64,000 nucleotides of DNA from Galbula dea (taxonomy: Eukaryota; Chordata; Aves; Piciformes; Galbulidae), in NCBI GenBank assembly GCA_013399015.1, contig VWZX01000934.1, forward strand, positions 868,001 to 932,000, given 5' to 3'. The notes under the pieces are model-generated. The model worked only from the letters and a program-made list of their open reading frames with translations, had not been told where the DNA came from and did not search any database. Shown here piece by piece: positions 33,601 to 45,400 of the stretch. A program made the translations under genes and the position numbers. Positions within the stretch are counted from its first letter, which is position 1; each line of letters begins with the position of its first letter.

Positions 33601-33808
33601 CTAAAGCATTGATGAACGTCTTCATGAGGGGAGCTTCATCCCTTCTTTCTGCATGATCCTACCCATCTCCCCCATCACTTCACTATTGCCACTTCCCCAC
33701 TCTTCGACATGCACTCCCAGGCACCAGTGGAAAAATCCTGCAAACCACTGGCTTGAAATCCCACTAGAAAGTGAAGGAAGATGAGTCCTGGCCACCCCAG
33801 CCTGGTCC
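30674..33808 (+). other. ASTN2 intron; conserved-looking stretch near 30755-31030
   Basis: No exon recognised. About 30755-31030 combines isolated CpGs with AT-rich motifs (CTGATCGAGCTATAATGGGC) and is free of repeats, unlike its surroundings. It may be a regulatory element. Confidence 0.55.
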
Positions 33809-33816
33809 TGACGTCA
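33809..33816. promoter_or_regulatory. Perfect CRE palindrome with adjacent E-box
   Basis: TGACGTCA is followed two bases later by the E-box CACCTG (33819-33824). Pairings like this occur in neuronal activity-responsive enhancers, but only the motifs are seen here. Confidence 0.5.
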
Positions 33817-33889
33817 GCCACCTGCTGGACATGGGAGGGAGGCAGCAGCCAGCACCCGGGGCTAGCTGTGCTCTGAGGGACCCGGTTGG

Positions 33890-34110
33890 TGTGTTTGTGT
33901 AGGTGCACTCGCCTTAATGAGTGCAATTGAAGGACGCATCGATTAGCTAACCTCGTTTGTGTGAAGGTTGACACAAGGCAGATGACTGCTGGGTACCTGC
34001 AGGATATAATTAAAATGTATGTGAGGCTGGGCAGGCAGAGCAGAGGGGATTGCTCAGCCAGCCTTGCACTTACCAGCAGAAAAACAGATAACGAGAGGCA
34101 AGGAATTGAC
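33890..34110. promoter_or_regulatory. Candidate conserved non-coding element
   Basis: Repeat-free, with clustered transcription-factor-like words: CATCGATTAGCTAACCTCG, GGTTGACACAAGGCAG and GATATAATTAAAATGTATG. Isolated CpGs survive in an AT-rich setting, which hints at constraint or low methylation. No open frame of note. Confidence 0.35.
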
Positions 34111-34583
34111 TATTGGATTTGGCTAAAGGGCCTGGATGGGGCTGGTGGGATTTCTTCCCTGGGTCAGGGATGTGCAGGGAGGAGCTGGGCTAGGGGCCAG
34201 GGAGAGAGAATGCAGAGTGGCAAGGGTCAGGGCTGGAGCTGGGGCAACAGCAGAGTGCTGCTGGAGGGGTGACCGTGCAGCTCTTCCAGGGGTCACCACA
34301 GTTCATGTCTGTGCACACGTGTATCCACAACATACATGTTTATCCTGCTTTCCAAGGACAGCACACACTTCCCCATGCATCCCCATGCATCATTGAGTGA
34401 TTTTATCCTGCACAGATCCACTGCTCTCTATAGAAGGGTATCTGTTCCTATTTATGTGCCAGGTAAACTCCTCTTTCTCGTCCCTGCTTTCCAGTTACTT
34501 TGTGATGCCCTTTTCCAGTGCTTCAATTACATCCTAAAGAACACAGAAAAATAACATCACATTTTCTCTCTTTCACATGTTGT

Positions 34584-34624
34584 TTTTTTTCCCTTCCTTT
34601 TTTTTTTTCCTATTTTTTTTTTCC
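34584..34624. repeat. T-rich low-complexity tract
   Basis: Several runs of eight to twelve T separated by CC. On the + strand it is pyrimidine-only for about 40 bases. Confidence 0.85.
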
Positions 34625-34753
34625 CTTCTGGAACAGTCCCATTTTGTAAATGCCTGGAAGCAGAAAATGCTTCAGATGTGAAAGCCTCAAGGCGCCTTGA
34701 TAAAGGTGCTGGGGCTGTGTGAGGGGAGCAACGAAACCCTGGACAATGGGAGC

Positions 34754-34777
34754 CCTGACGTCAGGCTCTATTTATAC
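34754..34777. promoter_or_regulatory. 12-bp CRE palindrome next to MEF2/TATA-like box
   Basis: CCTGACGTCAGG is a perfect 12-base palindrome around a full CRE. Two bases later lies CTATTTATAC (34768-34777), which fits a MEF2 site or a TATA-like box. It is inside the intron before the 36144 exon. Confidence 0.45.
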
Positions 34778-35944
34778 CTCCTCTTTTCAGAAACCTCCCC
34801 AGGATGGCTCTTTTCCTAGAGTTCTCTGCTCATTGCCTCAGCCACTGGAGCCATCCCTGTCCTCCTCAAAGGGCATGTTGTTATCTCTAAGGCGTAACCT
34901 GGCAGCGCGGGTGATATCGCTGGGGCCAGGCATCCGCAGGCAGCTTTGAACGGGAGGAACAGTGCTGCTATGAGCTGGGCTGTGTACGTGGATCAGGGCC
35001 CATGAAGGCATTTCAGCCTCAAAATGTGCCTTTTTAAAGGTCAAAAACATTACAAAGAGGTTTGTTTCAGTGGAGGAAGTTGTGGTGTGATGCTTATTCT
35101 AGCAGGGTGTTGTGGCTTCACAGAGTTGGGTTGAGCATTGGCTGAGCATGAAGGGAGAGATCCTGTTTTCCAAGGTGAAGGTTTGATTAGGTAAAGCAGG
35201 CAAAAAGGATAGTGGGAGAAATCATGGTAAATCCATGCATTGTGAGCTACAGAAGGGTATGGAATGAGGGATGTCCTTGCCTGCAATGTGGGGGCTGACA
35301 CTGAATGCCCTGAGCTGTGGGCTGAGCACAGGGAAGACACTGGGGTTAGACCTTGAGAGTTTTTTGGAATTCAGGCAGTATTTCAGCCTCAGACCCCAGC
35401 AGATGAACAGCTTTTATTCTAGGGATCCATTGGAAACACTAGGAGAAGTTGGAAGGGCTCCTGGTCAGGCTGGGAATAGCCTGTGGAGGGGAGACTGCCT
35501 GGCTAAGGAACACCCTGCAGATATTTCACAGGACTTTATATTTTTTCTTCCAGGTACTGCTATTTTACTATTTTACTTGTGAGTCTTCCTTTTGTGAGTG
35601 AACAATGCAGCAGTTTGCTTGCAGGAGGGCAGCTCACATGAGTGAGCTATGAGAAGGGTGGCAGTGGCCTGTGCTGTTGGAGATATAGGAATTACTTTAT
35701 TTGTAATGGGGACAGAAACAGCTATGGGATGGGCACGTGGGAGAGTTTCAGTGTGCACAGCAGCAGTATAAAGGTACCCTGGGTAAGATGTCCAGTGTCA
35801 CAAATGAGCTCATGTTTGTGTTTCTTCAGGCAGCTCAGTCTCCATCACAGGAGATCCCTTCTGTAGGATCATGCAGACACTTCCCATCCCCACCCCAAAA
35901 GCAGCACCCAAGGGTGAGCCAACATCACTTGATATGGAGGAGTA
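34778..35944 (+). other. ASTN2 intron, no gene seen
   Basis: No exon, RNA gene or clear repeat recognised in this stretch. Confidence 0.7.
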
Positions 35945-36010
35945 AAAGCACAGGGAGGCGAAGGGCCATGCCCAAGGCCATGCAGAGAGTCTGTGGCAGA
36001 GCCAGGGAGG
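35945..36010 (-). mobile_element. MIR-like ancient SINE remnant, - strand
   Basis: GCACAGGGAGGCGAAGGGCC, ATGCCCAAGGCCATGCAGAG and GTGGCAGAGCCAGGGAG follow the reverse complement of the MIR consensus (GCACAGAGAGGTTAAG, CTTGCCCAAGGTCACACAG, GTGGCAGAGCCGGGA). It ends about 130 bases before an ASTN2 exon. Confidence 0.6.
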
Positions 36011-36143
36011 ACACCTCTGTATTTCCCAGTCACAGGGCTCGGCACACAGACACCCCTGACACTCAGCACTGTGCGGCCGAGCCGCTGGCTGGGTTTCACT
36101 GAGGCTTTAGCACACGTGTTCATGCTTTTTGTTCTCATGTCAG

Positions 36144-36277
36144 GCTTTCAAGGGAGCCCTGATGAGCTCATACTGGTGCTCGGGGAAAGGCGATGTTATC
36201 GAAGACTGGTGCAGGTGTGACCTCAACGCCTTCGATGAGAACGGACTCCCGAACTGCAGCCCTCTCCCTCCGCCTGT
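36144..36277 (+). CDS. ASTN2: ASTN2 internal coding exon, cysteine-rich linker
   Basis: A 134-nt exon in phase 0, reading AFKGALMSSYWCSGKGDVIE then DWCRCDLNAFDENGLPNCSP and PPPV. Its cysteines (YWCSGKG, DWCRCDL, PNCSP) belong to the segment between the EGF-like unit and the fibronectin-III domain of astrotactins. The acceptor TCATGTCAG ends at 36143. The donor is GT|GTACGT with GT at 36278-36279; this choice is forced by the frame, because GT plus C of the next exon gives Val and continues V-LRLSP. A GT two bases earlier would break the frame. Confidence 0.94.
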
Positions 36278-37457
36278 GTACGTATCAGTGGGAGCCCCTC
36301 CCGTGGGTCATAGCCCCACCCCACCCCCCCCAGTACCAGCCCCTATCCTGCAGACTCAGCCCATGGGCACCTCCTTCCTCTCCCCTTTGAGTCCTGGGGC
36401 CACAGTCCAGCACGGCTCACTGTGTGACTGATGCCTTTAGGATATCCTGCCTCCAGCTGTGGCCCTGGAAGTTTTCCTTATAGATTTTCATCACCTGATT
36501 AGCAGGGCTTGTAGAATGGGATTTCTAATGCTGAAAGAAATGGAATTACACTGCAATTCATTGTGGCTTGTCAGAGCAAGAGCAAATCAGGAGCAAACTG
36601 ATGGGGAATTAGCTGAGAACGCAGGAAGACTGGCTCCAGTGAGCCACAAGGAGCAGAACACCTTCTTAGTGAGCCAAAATCCTTGGAGGGGCTTCATTTC
36701 CCATCCTGAGTTCAACAAACATGCTCAGATGTTTGGAGCTGGATTCTCTGTAGCCAGAGAACAACTTTGTGTTGTCATTTACCCCAGTGCAAAGAGAGCA
36801 GATGCCTTTGCAGTAGCATGGCCAGGAGCACAAAGCTGCTTTGCCTTCACCCCTCCCCATGAGGTCCCTAGACTAGGCAGAAGCTCCTGCCAGGTGCCTT
36901 GCTTTGGCTATTGCTCACACCTCACACCCTTGCTTGCTTGCAGCTGGGTAGATTCATAGCCACACCTGCCCCTTTTCTTCCTCCCACCCTCCCTTGCCTT
37001 TGCTCACTGGCAAAGGAGATTGGGCCCTCCCCTTCTGTAGACTCAACCTCACTGGGTTGCATGAAGGTTAAACTGGATCCTCCCTTTCTTGTTTGCTCCT
37101 GGGAAGCTGGTCCTTGGTTGCTTATGGGAACCCTGTTGGTCCTCCTAGGAGTTGAAGGCTTCTTTGCATAGGCTATCTGAGATAGCATGCTTGTGGTTGC
37201 ATGACCTAGGCTTTTCCAGGAGCAGGGGGAGGTAAGGATGCACATTGCAGTAGGCTGGACCCTACTGACCATCAGCTGGGAGTTCATCTGTGCTCTCCTA
37301 CCTGGTCTCCCTTAGTGCCCCTGTCCTTTTGAGCCTGTGTGCACATCCCTGTGTATGAATGTGAGCTCTGCCTGGGGTTGTGCTGCTTGTAGAGGTAGAT
37401 TCCTCCCCAGAAAGGGAGCTGGTGTCTTACATGGTTTCTTTCCTCTCTCCTGCCCAG
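36278..37457 (+). other. Short ASTN2 intron
   Basis: A 1,180-base intron with donor GTACGT and acceptor CCTGCCCAG. It holds nothing recognisable. Confidence 0.85.
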
Positions 37458-37606
37458 CCTGCGGCTCTCCCCCAACGTGGAGCCCTCCAGTACTGTGGTG
37501 TCTCTGGAGTGGTTGGATGTGCAGCCTGCCATTGGGACAAAGGTGTCTGATTATGTCCTGCAGCATAAGAAGGTAGATGAGTACACGGACACAGACCTCT
37601 ACACAG
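37458..37606 (+). CDS. ASTN2: ASTN2 internal coding exon, start of fibronectin-III domain
   Basis: A 149-nt exon. The first base completes a Val codon, then LRLSPNVEPSSTVVSLEWLD, VQPAIGTKVSDYVLQHKK and VDEYTDTDLYTG. The SLEWLDVQP...VSDYVLQHK pattern is a fibronectin-III strand arrangement with its conserved Trp and Tyr. The acceptor TGCCCAG ends at 37457 and the donor ACACAG|GTGGGT starts at 37607. One base is left over, which is the phase needed for the following exon (expected to begin EFLSF in the family as I recall it). That exon was not found in the remaining 26 kb. Confidence 0.95.
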
Positions 37607-40605
37607 GTGGGTGCAGCTGCTGAGGGCAACCCTGTCTTGGTGCAGAGGGTGTTGGGAGCTGCTGCTTTTGTGGAGATTTGTGGTGCATAGAAGCCAAGAT
37701 GTTATATGAAGTTTCAAACTTCTTCATTCAGGAGAGGCTTCTGAAGGCTCCTGCAGACATGAGTATCTGAGGAGAAGGGGAAATACAAAATCACAGTGTA
37801 ACAGAAGGAAATGATTTGCCCTTTTTGGGTAGGAGAGCTCTGAGTTGGAGTTTCTGACTGAAGGGATTGTTTGATCTGATCAGTCTGAAATGCTACAGGA
37901 TGGTGGGTGTGGGAGGAAGGTCAGCCCTCAGCAACACAAGGGCTTTACTGCTCTGTTCCAGTGAGCACTGCATTGCATGCCAGCCTTTGAAAGGACCCTT
38001 TAAGCTGGCTGGCACACATATCAAAGTAACTCAAAGCCTGCAATGTTTAGGGAGATCATTTAAGCAGTACAAAATTTCTCCAGTGGAACCTGAAGCTTCT
38101 CTAGGTTGGAGTTCAGTCCCCAGCTCTGGCTTAGATGGAGCACTCTGTGCCTTGCAAAAGCTTTCTCAGCAATCCAAGCTGTGTTCCAGCAGCTGCTGGG
38201 CAAGGTGGAGAGGTGTGAAGGATGGGCTTTGGTTTGGGTGAATCAATGATGCATTTCAGAAAATAGCACTTGAGACTTTGAGTGATGCTAGTGCTGCATG
38301 GAAAGCCAGGCAGAACCTCCTACAGCTTTTTGCTCAAAGAGTTGGGATGTAGTTGATTGAAGAAGCTTATGTGGCATGTGAGGGGCATGAGCATTGCTGC
38401 CCAAAGCAGAGATTTACCTTTGTGTGAAGGCTCCTTCCCCCAGATGCTGGCATCACCTAATTTCAGGGAACATAGGAAGGAGGTTTCCACCTGTCATTGG
38501 AGCAAAGCTCTGCAACAGCTACTGCTTTGGGTGATTAAAAACCTCATTTACTTTAAGGTGGAGCCTGGTTGGCGTATATGAGGCGTGCATGGCTGGGCTG
38601 CCTGCCAGGACAAGGAACCAGACTGAAGGTGGGGACAGGGCTGGCGTTGGAGGGAGGAACCTCACTGTGCTCATGCAGTCTTGCAGGAGCTTCTAGACAT
38701 CCTGGCAAGACATTTGTCTGTGTTTCCCTGTCGGGAAGGCAATCTCAGGAAGATCATTCAGACACAAGCAGTCCTTAGGTCTTGCTCAGAAGCTTTCTCA
38801 GCTTGTGGTAGTAGATTTTTAATTCTCACTAATTTTGTAAGACCCTCTGAGCCAAGCCCTCTGCTGCCATGAGCTGCCACAGAGCAAACTGCGCCAGCTC
38901 ACAGCTACAGGGTAGTTTTCACTCTCTTTGTCCATCTCTGGCCCATCTATTCTGCTTCTGCAGCCTCTCACAACCATATCTAAAATCTTTGTGCTACAAG
39001 AGCTGGATGTTTTCTGCTGGAGAAAGCCAGAGCTCCACATCCTGGGGGGTCCCAGCTGTTTGTGGAGACCCCTGCAAGAAGGAGCTCTGGTTCCTGGCTC
39101 ATACACCAGTCCTGTCCCACAGGACCTTTCTCCTACACCTTGTCAGTATCCACTTCCAGAGCTGCCCGATGTGGCCATGGCCTCTGGGTTATGTTTGTAG
39201 TTTCCCGACAGGGAAGGAGGCTTGTTCTTTATCTTGGAGGGGCAACCTCCAGCAATAGGGAATGAAAACAAGCCACCAAAGGAGGGGCTGTGTTTTGGAT
39301 GGGGATTCCAGATTGCTCACACATTGATCAGGTGAGGCCAGACCAGGGAAACATGGGGTTTCTCTTTTGAAGTGGCTGGAGCTTTGCCTGGCAGCCAGAG
39401 TAGGAAATACAGATTATTATTATTATTTTCCTTTTATGACTGCCATGTGTTTGACAGGGGATTGAATTCATTATGGGGAGCTGCCCTCCCCTCTCCCTGC
39501 TCTGGGGGACTGTTCAGGACAGAATGACCTCATTAACAATTAAAGAGAGAAGCCAATCCTAAATCTCTCCCTTTTTTCCAGGTTGTTTATAACCAAACAA
39601 CATTCCTGCCTTCATTCCTTTCTTACCCTACAGGCCCCTAATGCCAGATGACATGATTCTTGCAAATACCTTGCCTAGGTTTACAGAGGTGCTGACTGCT
39701 ACAGCTCTCAAAGGCTTCCCTTGGTACTGTGCATTTCCCAGCCAAAAATGCTACCATGGGTGTCCCCTAATCAGCATCACCCACACACCAGACTGCAGCA
39801 CATCTCCATCTCATCTGAGAGCATCCCTAAAAGCACAGAGTCAAGCCCAGACAAGCAAAGCTTTGGGAGGGGAATGTGGTGTGTGACATTTGGATGGGGT
39901 TTGATGGATATTGGCAGATCTTCCTTCCCCATTGGTCTCTTGGCTGCTGACAGGTAGGAGCAGGTTGCTCCAGTTGCTGGGAGCTACACCAGAGGTATTT
40001 GCTGAGCATGGCAGTGCTGGGCTGGTTTGGTCCTGTGAGGTTTGAGGGCTCTTGAGGCTGCTGCCATTCACCTGTTGGATTTCTTGAGTTTATGTGTGGA
40101 TTATGTGGGACTGTAGAGGGGTTTTGTTTGTTTTAGTGCAGTTGTAGTCATTTCTTATTGGGATTCCTGGCATTGGCTGGGGGTAGAACTGTGCCAACCT
40201 GCTTTTCAGCCCCATGGCAAGCTAAATGGTACCTGGTCCTGCCTTTTGCCTGTCTTCTGCCTTCCTTCTGCCCCTCAAAAGCCTCCAGCCTCTCACCCTT
40301 GCAAAAGCCCTTGGCTTCTCCCTTGCTTTGCACCTAGAAGATGTAGCCTTTCCTTTGACCCAGAAAATAGCTGATTTGCTCCAAGAAGAAGACGAGTCAG
40401 GAGGAAGTTTGGAGGCTGCTCCCTTTGTTCTCTGCTGGGCTCTGCAGGGTGGGTTGGAAGGACCTGGGAGCTCTCAAGGGTCGATTGCCCCAAGCTGTCC
40501 ATGCTTTTTAAAGAGGCTTATTACTAGTGCTTAGAAAAACACAGCCCTTGGCCCATCTGAGGCTAACAGGAGGTGAACTTGTGTGCGAAACAAACCACAC
40601 TTTCA
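37607..40605 (+). other. ASTN2 intron, no gene seen
   Basis: Start of an intron of at least 26.4 kb. A short (ATT)n tract lies at about 39413-39428. No exon or RNA gene recognised. Confidence 0.7.
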
Positions 40606-40902
40606 ACAGCAGCGCGCGGGGGAACGAGCAGCTCTCCACTCGGGAACCAGCAGAGAAGAGGGAGAGCAATTCCATCCCCAACTGTTTATTAAAACTTGTG
40701 GAAATGACTCCTAACTCCATGTGGGTGATGGCTTTGTAGTGGAGTGATGCTCCTTGTTTGACCATGGGGGCTCTCGAAGAGGGCGCGAGCGCGTGTCTGC
40801 GTGTGTGTCTGCGCGGCCGAGCCCGCCAGCGCGTTATGTCATGGCTGAAGCAGGCGCTGTGCTCGGGAGAGGGAGAGGGAGCAATGTGTTTTACAGGGTG
40901 AG
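40606..40902 (+). promoter_or_regulatory. Intronic CpG-rich patch, possible alternative ASTN2 start
   Basis: By eye about 19 CpGs in 260 bases, clustered at 40612-40642 and 40775-40866 (GGCGCGAGCGCGTGTCTGCG), against very few in the flanks. It is followed on the + strand by consensus-like donors ACAGG|GTGAGG (exon end 40897) and GTGAG|GTACAA (exon end 40902). ATGs at 40836 and 40841 give frames that reach the donors in phase 2 or 0, or meet a stop. The next ASTN2 exon needs phase 1, so any such exon would have to be non-coding or start elsewhere. Confidence 0.4.
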
Positions 40903-41914
40903 GTACAAACTGAAAGGGCTGTGAACATCTGGAACTGATATTAGGCTTGGAAAAATGTTTTCTGTCACTCCAACACTCCTCTGGAGGAAGGTTTCTGAAG
41001 TTAAGGAGCTCCGAAGGGGATGAGGGGGGAGGGACGAGGGGGTCACATCAGCATGGTGCAAAGTGCTTTTTATGTCTCTCTTCTGCTTGTCCTAGCCAGG
41101 TCATGTCCTTGCCTGTGCCAGACAGGGGACTTGGGGTGTTCCTGTTGCTCGTTGTGGTGGCCCTGGCTTAAAAGGTTGCCTGGACAAGCTGTGTGCCCCT
41201 CTGCCTGGGACAGTCCTGCATGGGGAGCACTGCATCCTCCAGCCTGTGATGGGTAGAAGGAAAGAAGGATCTTTGTCGTGGTTTTAGTGCTGGAGGCAAG
41301 GAGTTGAGGTGGGAGGCATCATCAGAAAGATGAAGGATCAAATCGTTGGGTGGGAACAGGCAGACTTGTGCCTGCTTTAACACCATCTGGACCATCTCTG
41401 GGGCCCACCTGGGAGGTCAGACCTACCTGGGGGCTGGTGCAGATTGGGGTGGCTGCTGTTTGTTTAAAAATGAATGCTTTGAATGTGTTTGTAGCACACA
41501 TACAGCAGGCCCAGGGATGGCAGGAGGAGGATGAGGGGCTGGGCTAGCTTTTCACTGTGTGATGGGTTGAGGACCTCACCAGGGGGCTGCCCTACCTTGG
41601 GGTGGTGGATGTGTTGCTGCTGTGATGCTTTGTAGCTCTGGGGTCTCCTCATTCTGCTTCTCAGTGTTCATCTCCCTGGTGCAGTTTTCTTCACCTCCTG
41701 CCAGCATCCCTTGTTAGCTGCTGGGTCTCTGAACACGCATCTTGGGGGGGGTTGGGGGTGGCTGCCACATATCTGCACCAGGGGTGATGAGGAGGCCTGG
41801 GGAGGTGGTGGTTTGAGATTGTGAGCTGTGAGAATGACTTGAGGCACTTTGCTGGTGATAAGTCAGACCTTACATGCTCTGAGGTAGAAATGGACTTTCC
41901 CTTGCTGTGCAAGT

Positions 41915-41985
41915 GGAAGAAAAAACCCAAGATACAGAGATAAAATGCTTTTCCTGAGGTCACAAAGAGCTAGGCAGTGAATTAA
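41915..41985 (-). mobile_element. MIR-like ancient SINE remnant, - strand
   Basis: ACCCAAGATACAGAGATAAA, then TTCCTGAGGTCACAAAGAGC and TAGGCAGTGAATTAACC, parallels antisense MIR (GAGGCACAGAGAGGTTAAG, CCCAAGGTCACACAGC, AAGTGGCAGAGC). Diverged. Confidence 0.5.
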
Positions 41986-42411
41986 CCTCAGCACAAGACT
42001 CTCAGCATCGAATGGTACTCACCTATGAGGACAAAGGGGGCTGCAGATCCTGGATCCTCCCAGCTCTGTGCCCTGTCCCCTGTCAGGATCCCCCAGGCTG
42101 ACCACTCAGTGGTGCTGCACCTCCCAGTCATTGTCCACCACCACAATGGTCAGCCCTGGACCTCTGTAAAGCACATGCATAGCTGTGCTCCTTGAGTGTG
42201 AAGCCATCTCCTCCTGCCTGTGCTATCAGAGTAGGTAGAACTGGGAAGGTGCAGAGAAACAAAGTGTCACTTGCTGTCACTATGGTTGAAGGTGACAGTG
42301 AGTGTGATGTTGCCACAATGTGATGCTTTCTCTGTGCTGCTGCTAGCATGTCAAGAAGGGATTGTGAGGCTCTACCTCTCTCCCAGCCTATTGCCTTCTG
42401 TCCTATCCTGT

Positions 42412-42470
42412 CACAGAACCCCAGAATGGAAAGCACTTCTGGAGATCATGTTCATGAGAAGAGGTAGCCC
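42412..42470 (-). mobile_element. Possible CR1 3' scrap, - strand
   Basis: TCACAGAACCCCAGAATGGA followed by GGAGATCATGTTCATGAG loosely matches antisense CR1 ends (TCACAGAATCCCAGAATG ... AGATCATCTAGTCC). Too short to be sure. Confidence 0.35.
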
Positions 42471-45400
42471 TCATCCAGAACAGCTTGTAATCCTCAAAGA
42501 AAGGGGGAGAAGAGAAACACAGCCTGCTGAATGAGCTTGTTGGAGATCATGGAGACCTCAGAGCAGGAGAATTCAAATTCTGGCAGCCTGGTTAAAGTCC
42601 TCTAGTATAGCAGGGCCCTCTATATCCTTGACTGTGGCATGGATAAGAGCTAGCAGGTAAGCTGGGGAGGGTGAGAACAGACTGAGCAGAAAAATGTGCA
42701 GGTGTTGGAGGTGTGGCTATATAAACCTGTGAGTGTCACCATGCCAGCATTCCAGGCTGCTCTGGAGCAATGCTAGTCTGCAGAGGAGTCTCTGGTTACC
42801 CATCATTGTGTCAGTAAAAGAAAGTGAAAGAGATTAAACCAGAAGGCTTAGTGTTTTGGACACTTGCAAGTTGTGCTCCAAATTGAGGTTTGAGAGTATC
42901 TTATTTATAGCTTAACTCTGTTCTGTAGAGCATGGCTTTGATGGCCAGGGCTGTGTAGATATAGCCATGGCAACTGTCACCTCCAGTACACCCTCTCGTG
43001 TGCAAACTGTGCTGCTACTGTCATGTGAAAACCAGGGGTAGGCTGGAAGTAAAACCAAACTATCTGGCCAGAACAAATACTGTGCCTGTCAGTAAGGAGT
43101 CAGTGCAATCTCCATGCAAGCAGGTTGCACTCCTGTGACATGCCTTAAAATCACCTTTGGGGTCCTGACTTCCAAAGAGGCTGGGCACCAGAGAAAGGAT
43201 CAGGAGTTGAAACTGCCCTTAGAGAGCTATAGGAGCTTGAGGTCCAGCCAGGAGCTGGGCAAATATGGCAACATTCATGCCAATAAAGTGTGGAGGGTGT
43301 TAAAGATGCATGTTTAAACTAGTTGTTATGATCTTTTGTGTGGGTGGTAGCATTGACTACCTCTGTGAAGCCCTCTCTATAGGACAAGCTATGACACCTA
43401 TATTAATACTGGTAGAAGATTTGTAGGTGATTTGTGACTTGTAAGTTGGCCAAGGGGATGTAGGCTCTGAGGCTGGTGGATCACTATCTGAGACCACAGT
43501 CTCCCTTGGTTTCAGGGGTGCAGTTCTTCTGCTCTCCCTGTGTACAATCCCAGAGCAGTGCTCTCAGTGCAGCGATGCTGGCGGTCAGGAAGGTTAGTGC
43601 TCAGCCTGAGGGTGATGAACAGGCCTTTCAGGGGGCATCTCTCTGTCTTGATTCATGTTCAGAAGAGGTCCTTGAACATCACTGAAGTAGAGGAGGACCT
43701 GGTGGTGGTTAGGAGCTGGTGACCCCCCATTGCCAGTCTTATACTCCCTGCTTGGTTGTCTCTACCTGCTTCTTCCTTGATGATCTCCCTGGTGGATCTC
43801 AGCTGGTTTCTCAGTGGGCAAATGTTTGGCTGATCACAACCATCCCAGTGCTGGGGGTGGAAATGCAGCAGAGCTTCAGCTGCAGGAACCTGAGTGTCGG
43901 GAGCTTGGCCAGGGCAGGGCTGCTGCATGGAAGCTGTGATTGGTGCTGCCTCTCCTGTAATTAGTGCATGGATAAAGGTGTTTTCACCCAGAACACCCTT
44001 CTGGAGCACTGAATCCACTTCACTTGCTAGCAAAAGGAAAGATGATTCAAAAAGAAGCCTTTGAAGAGAAGGTCAAGTTTTTGGAAGCTGCTTCCTGGGA
44101 TGTGTTGTGTAATGGCACCAAGCAAGAGCTTAATTTTGGCTGTTGTGCTCACTGTGAAGCACTGATTCCTCTTCCACCAGGACAGCTGTTGTTATTTCCA
44201 CCTACCAGTGTCATTTTTCTATCCTGGAAAGCAGAAGGGAAGTGAAGGGTTCTCAGTTCTCAATTAGGATTGAGTCAGTTGCTGAAATACTTCATTAATT
44301 CTCATTTCCATATGGTTGTTCCAGGTTTTAGTTTTAGCTTTATCATCCCAGACACCTTTTGGACAGAACAGGGCATTATCTTTGCTTTCTCCCACATCAC
44401 TTGATAGGTGGAAAGCTGGGGCTGTCTGCCTGTTCCCTGCTGACTCTGGAGGATGGAGCACCCTGGATGGTGCTGCCAGCATGTTCTGCACTTTAAGAGC
44501 ACATTGCTTGCCAAGGGCTTTGTGCTGGCTCTTCAGAGCTACCTCTTCCTCAAGGCGAAGGACAGCTGTAGATGCTCCTGTCTAGTGAAGAAGGCTCTGA
44601 ACTGCTTACATGACAGTTAATGAGGCCAGTCATGGAGGGTTTTTACTGGTCTGTAATTTTATCCTCTAGGATTAAGTTTCTCCTGATCTGGAAAAGTCAA
44701 GACCACAAATCCATCTTGTCAGAAAGCATCAAAAGCAAAGGCTGCTAACGGAGTCAGACAGATCATGGCGTGAGTGTGGTTCAGTGGAACTTTTGCAGAG
44801 GAGCCTTTATTGACTAGACAGGCTTTTCTAATCAATCAATTGTGGCTGGAATTTGGAGGGCAGCTCAGTCTGTGTTTGTAAAGCTGGCTTTTTGGCAATA
44901 CAGCCCTGAGCTATTTGGAAAATTGAGGCTTTGGGGTGTCGGTGGGTGCAACACAACCCTGCTCTGGGAGGAAACCTGGGCTTTGCTTATGGGCAAAGAG
45001 CATGGGGCTTCCCTTGGGATGGGCTCTGAGTGGTGCCCAGACTGGGTTTCCCTGCCAGGTTAGGATATTCTCAGAGATTTTGCATGTTCCTCTTACTCTA
45101 TACAAAGCCAGAGATGAGATCCTGAGTGGGATGGGAAATCTGCTTTCCAGTCTTCTGGCTGCTGTGGAGGTTTCCCATGTGTTCAGCTTTGTCAAGTGGC
45201 TAAAATACAATCCAGAGAGCCAGCCTGTGTCCCTCCACACTTCTCTGGAAGGAGGTAAGGATAGGAGAGGGATCCAAGGAGACACAAAGGTTGCTATGGG
45301 ACAGCCTGTACTGTCCTGTTTGAAACCTCTCAGCCCCAGTGCAGGAGGTACTCTGGGGACATCACAGCCATTCTGGGCTGTGAACCTGTCTGTGGTCTGC

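Noticed and set aside
36276..36277. GT at 36276 as donor of the third ASTN2 exon
   Set aside because: It would shift the frame in the next exon; the GT at 36278 gives the expected Val-Leu-Arg-Leu junction.
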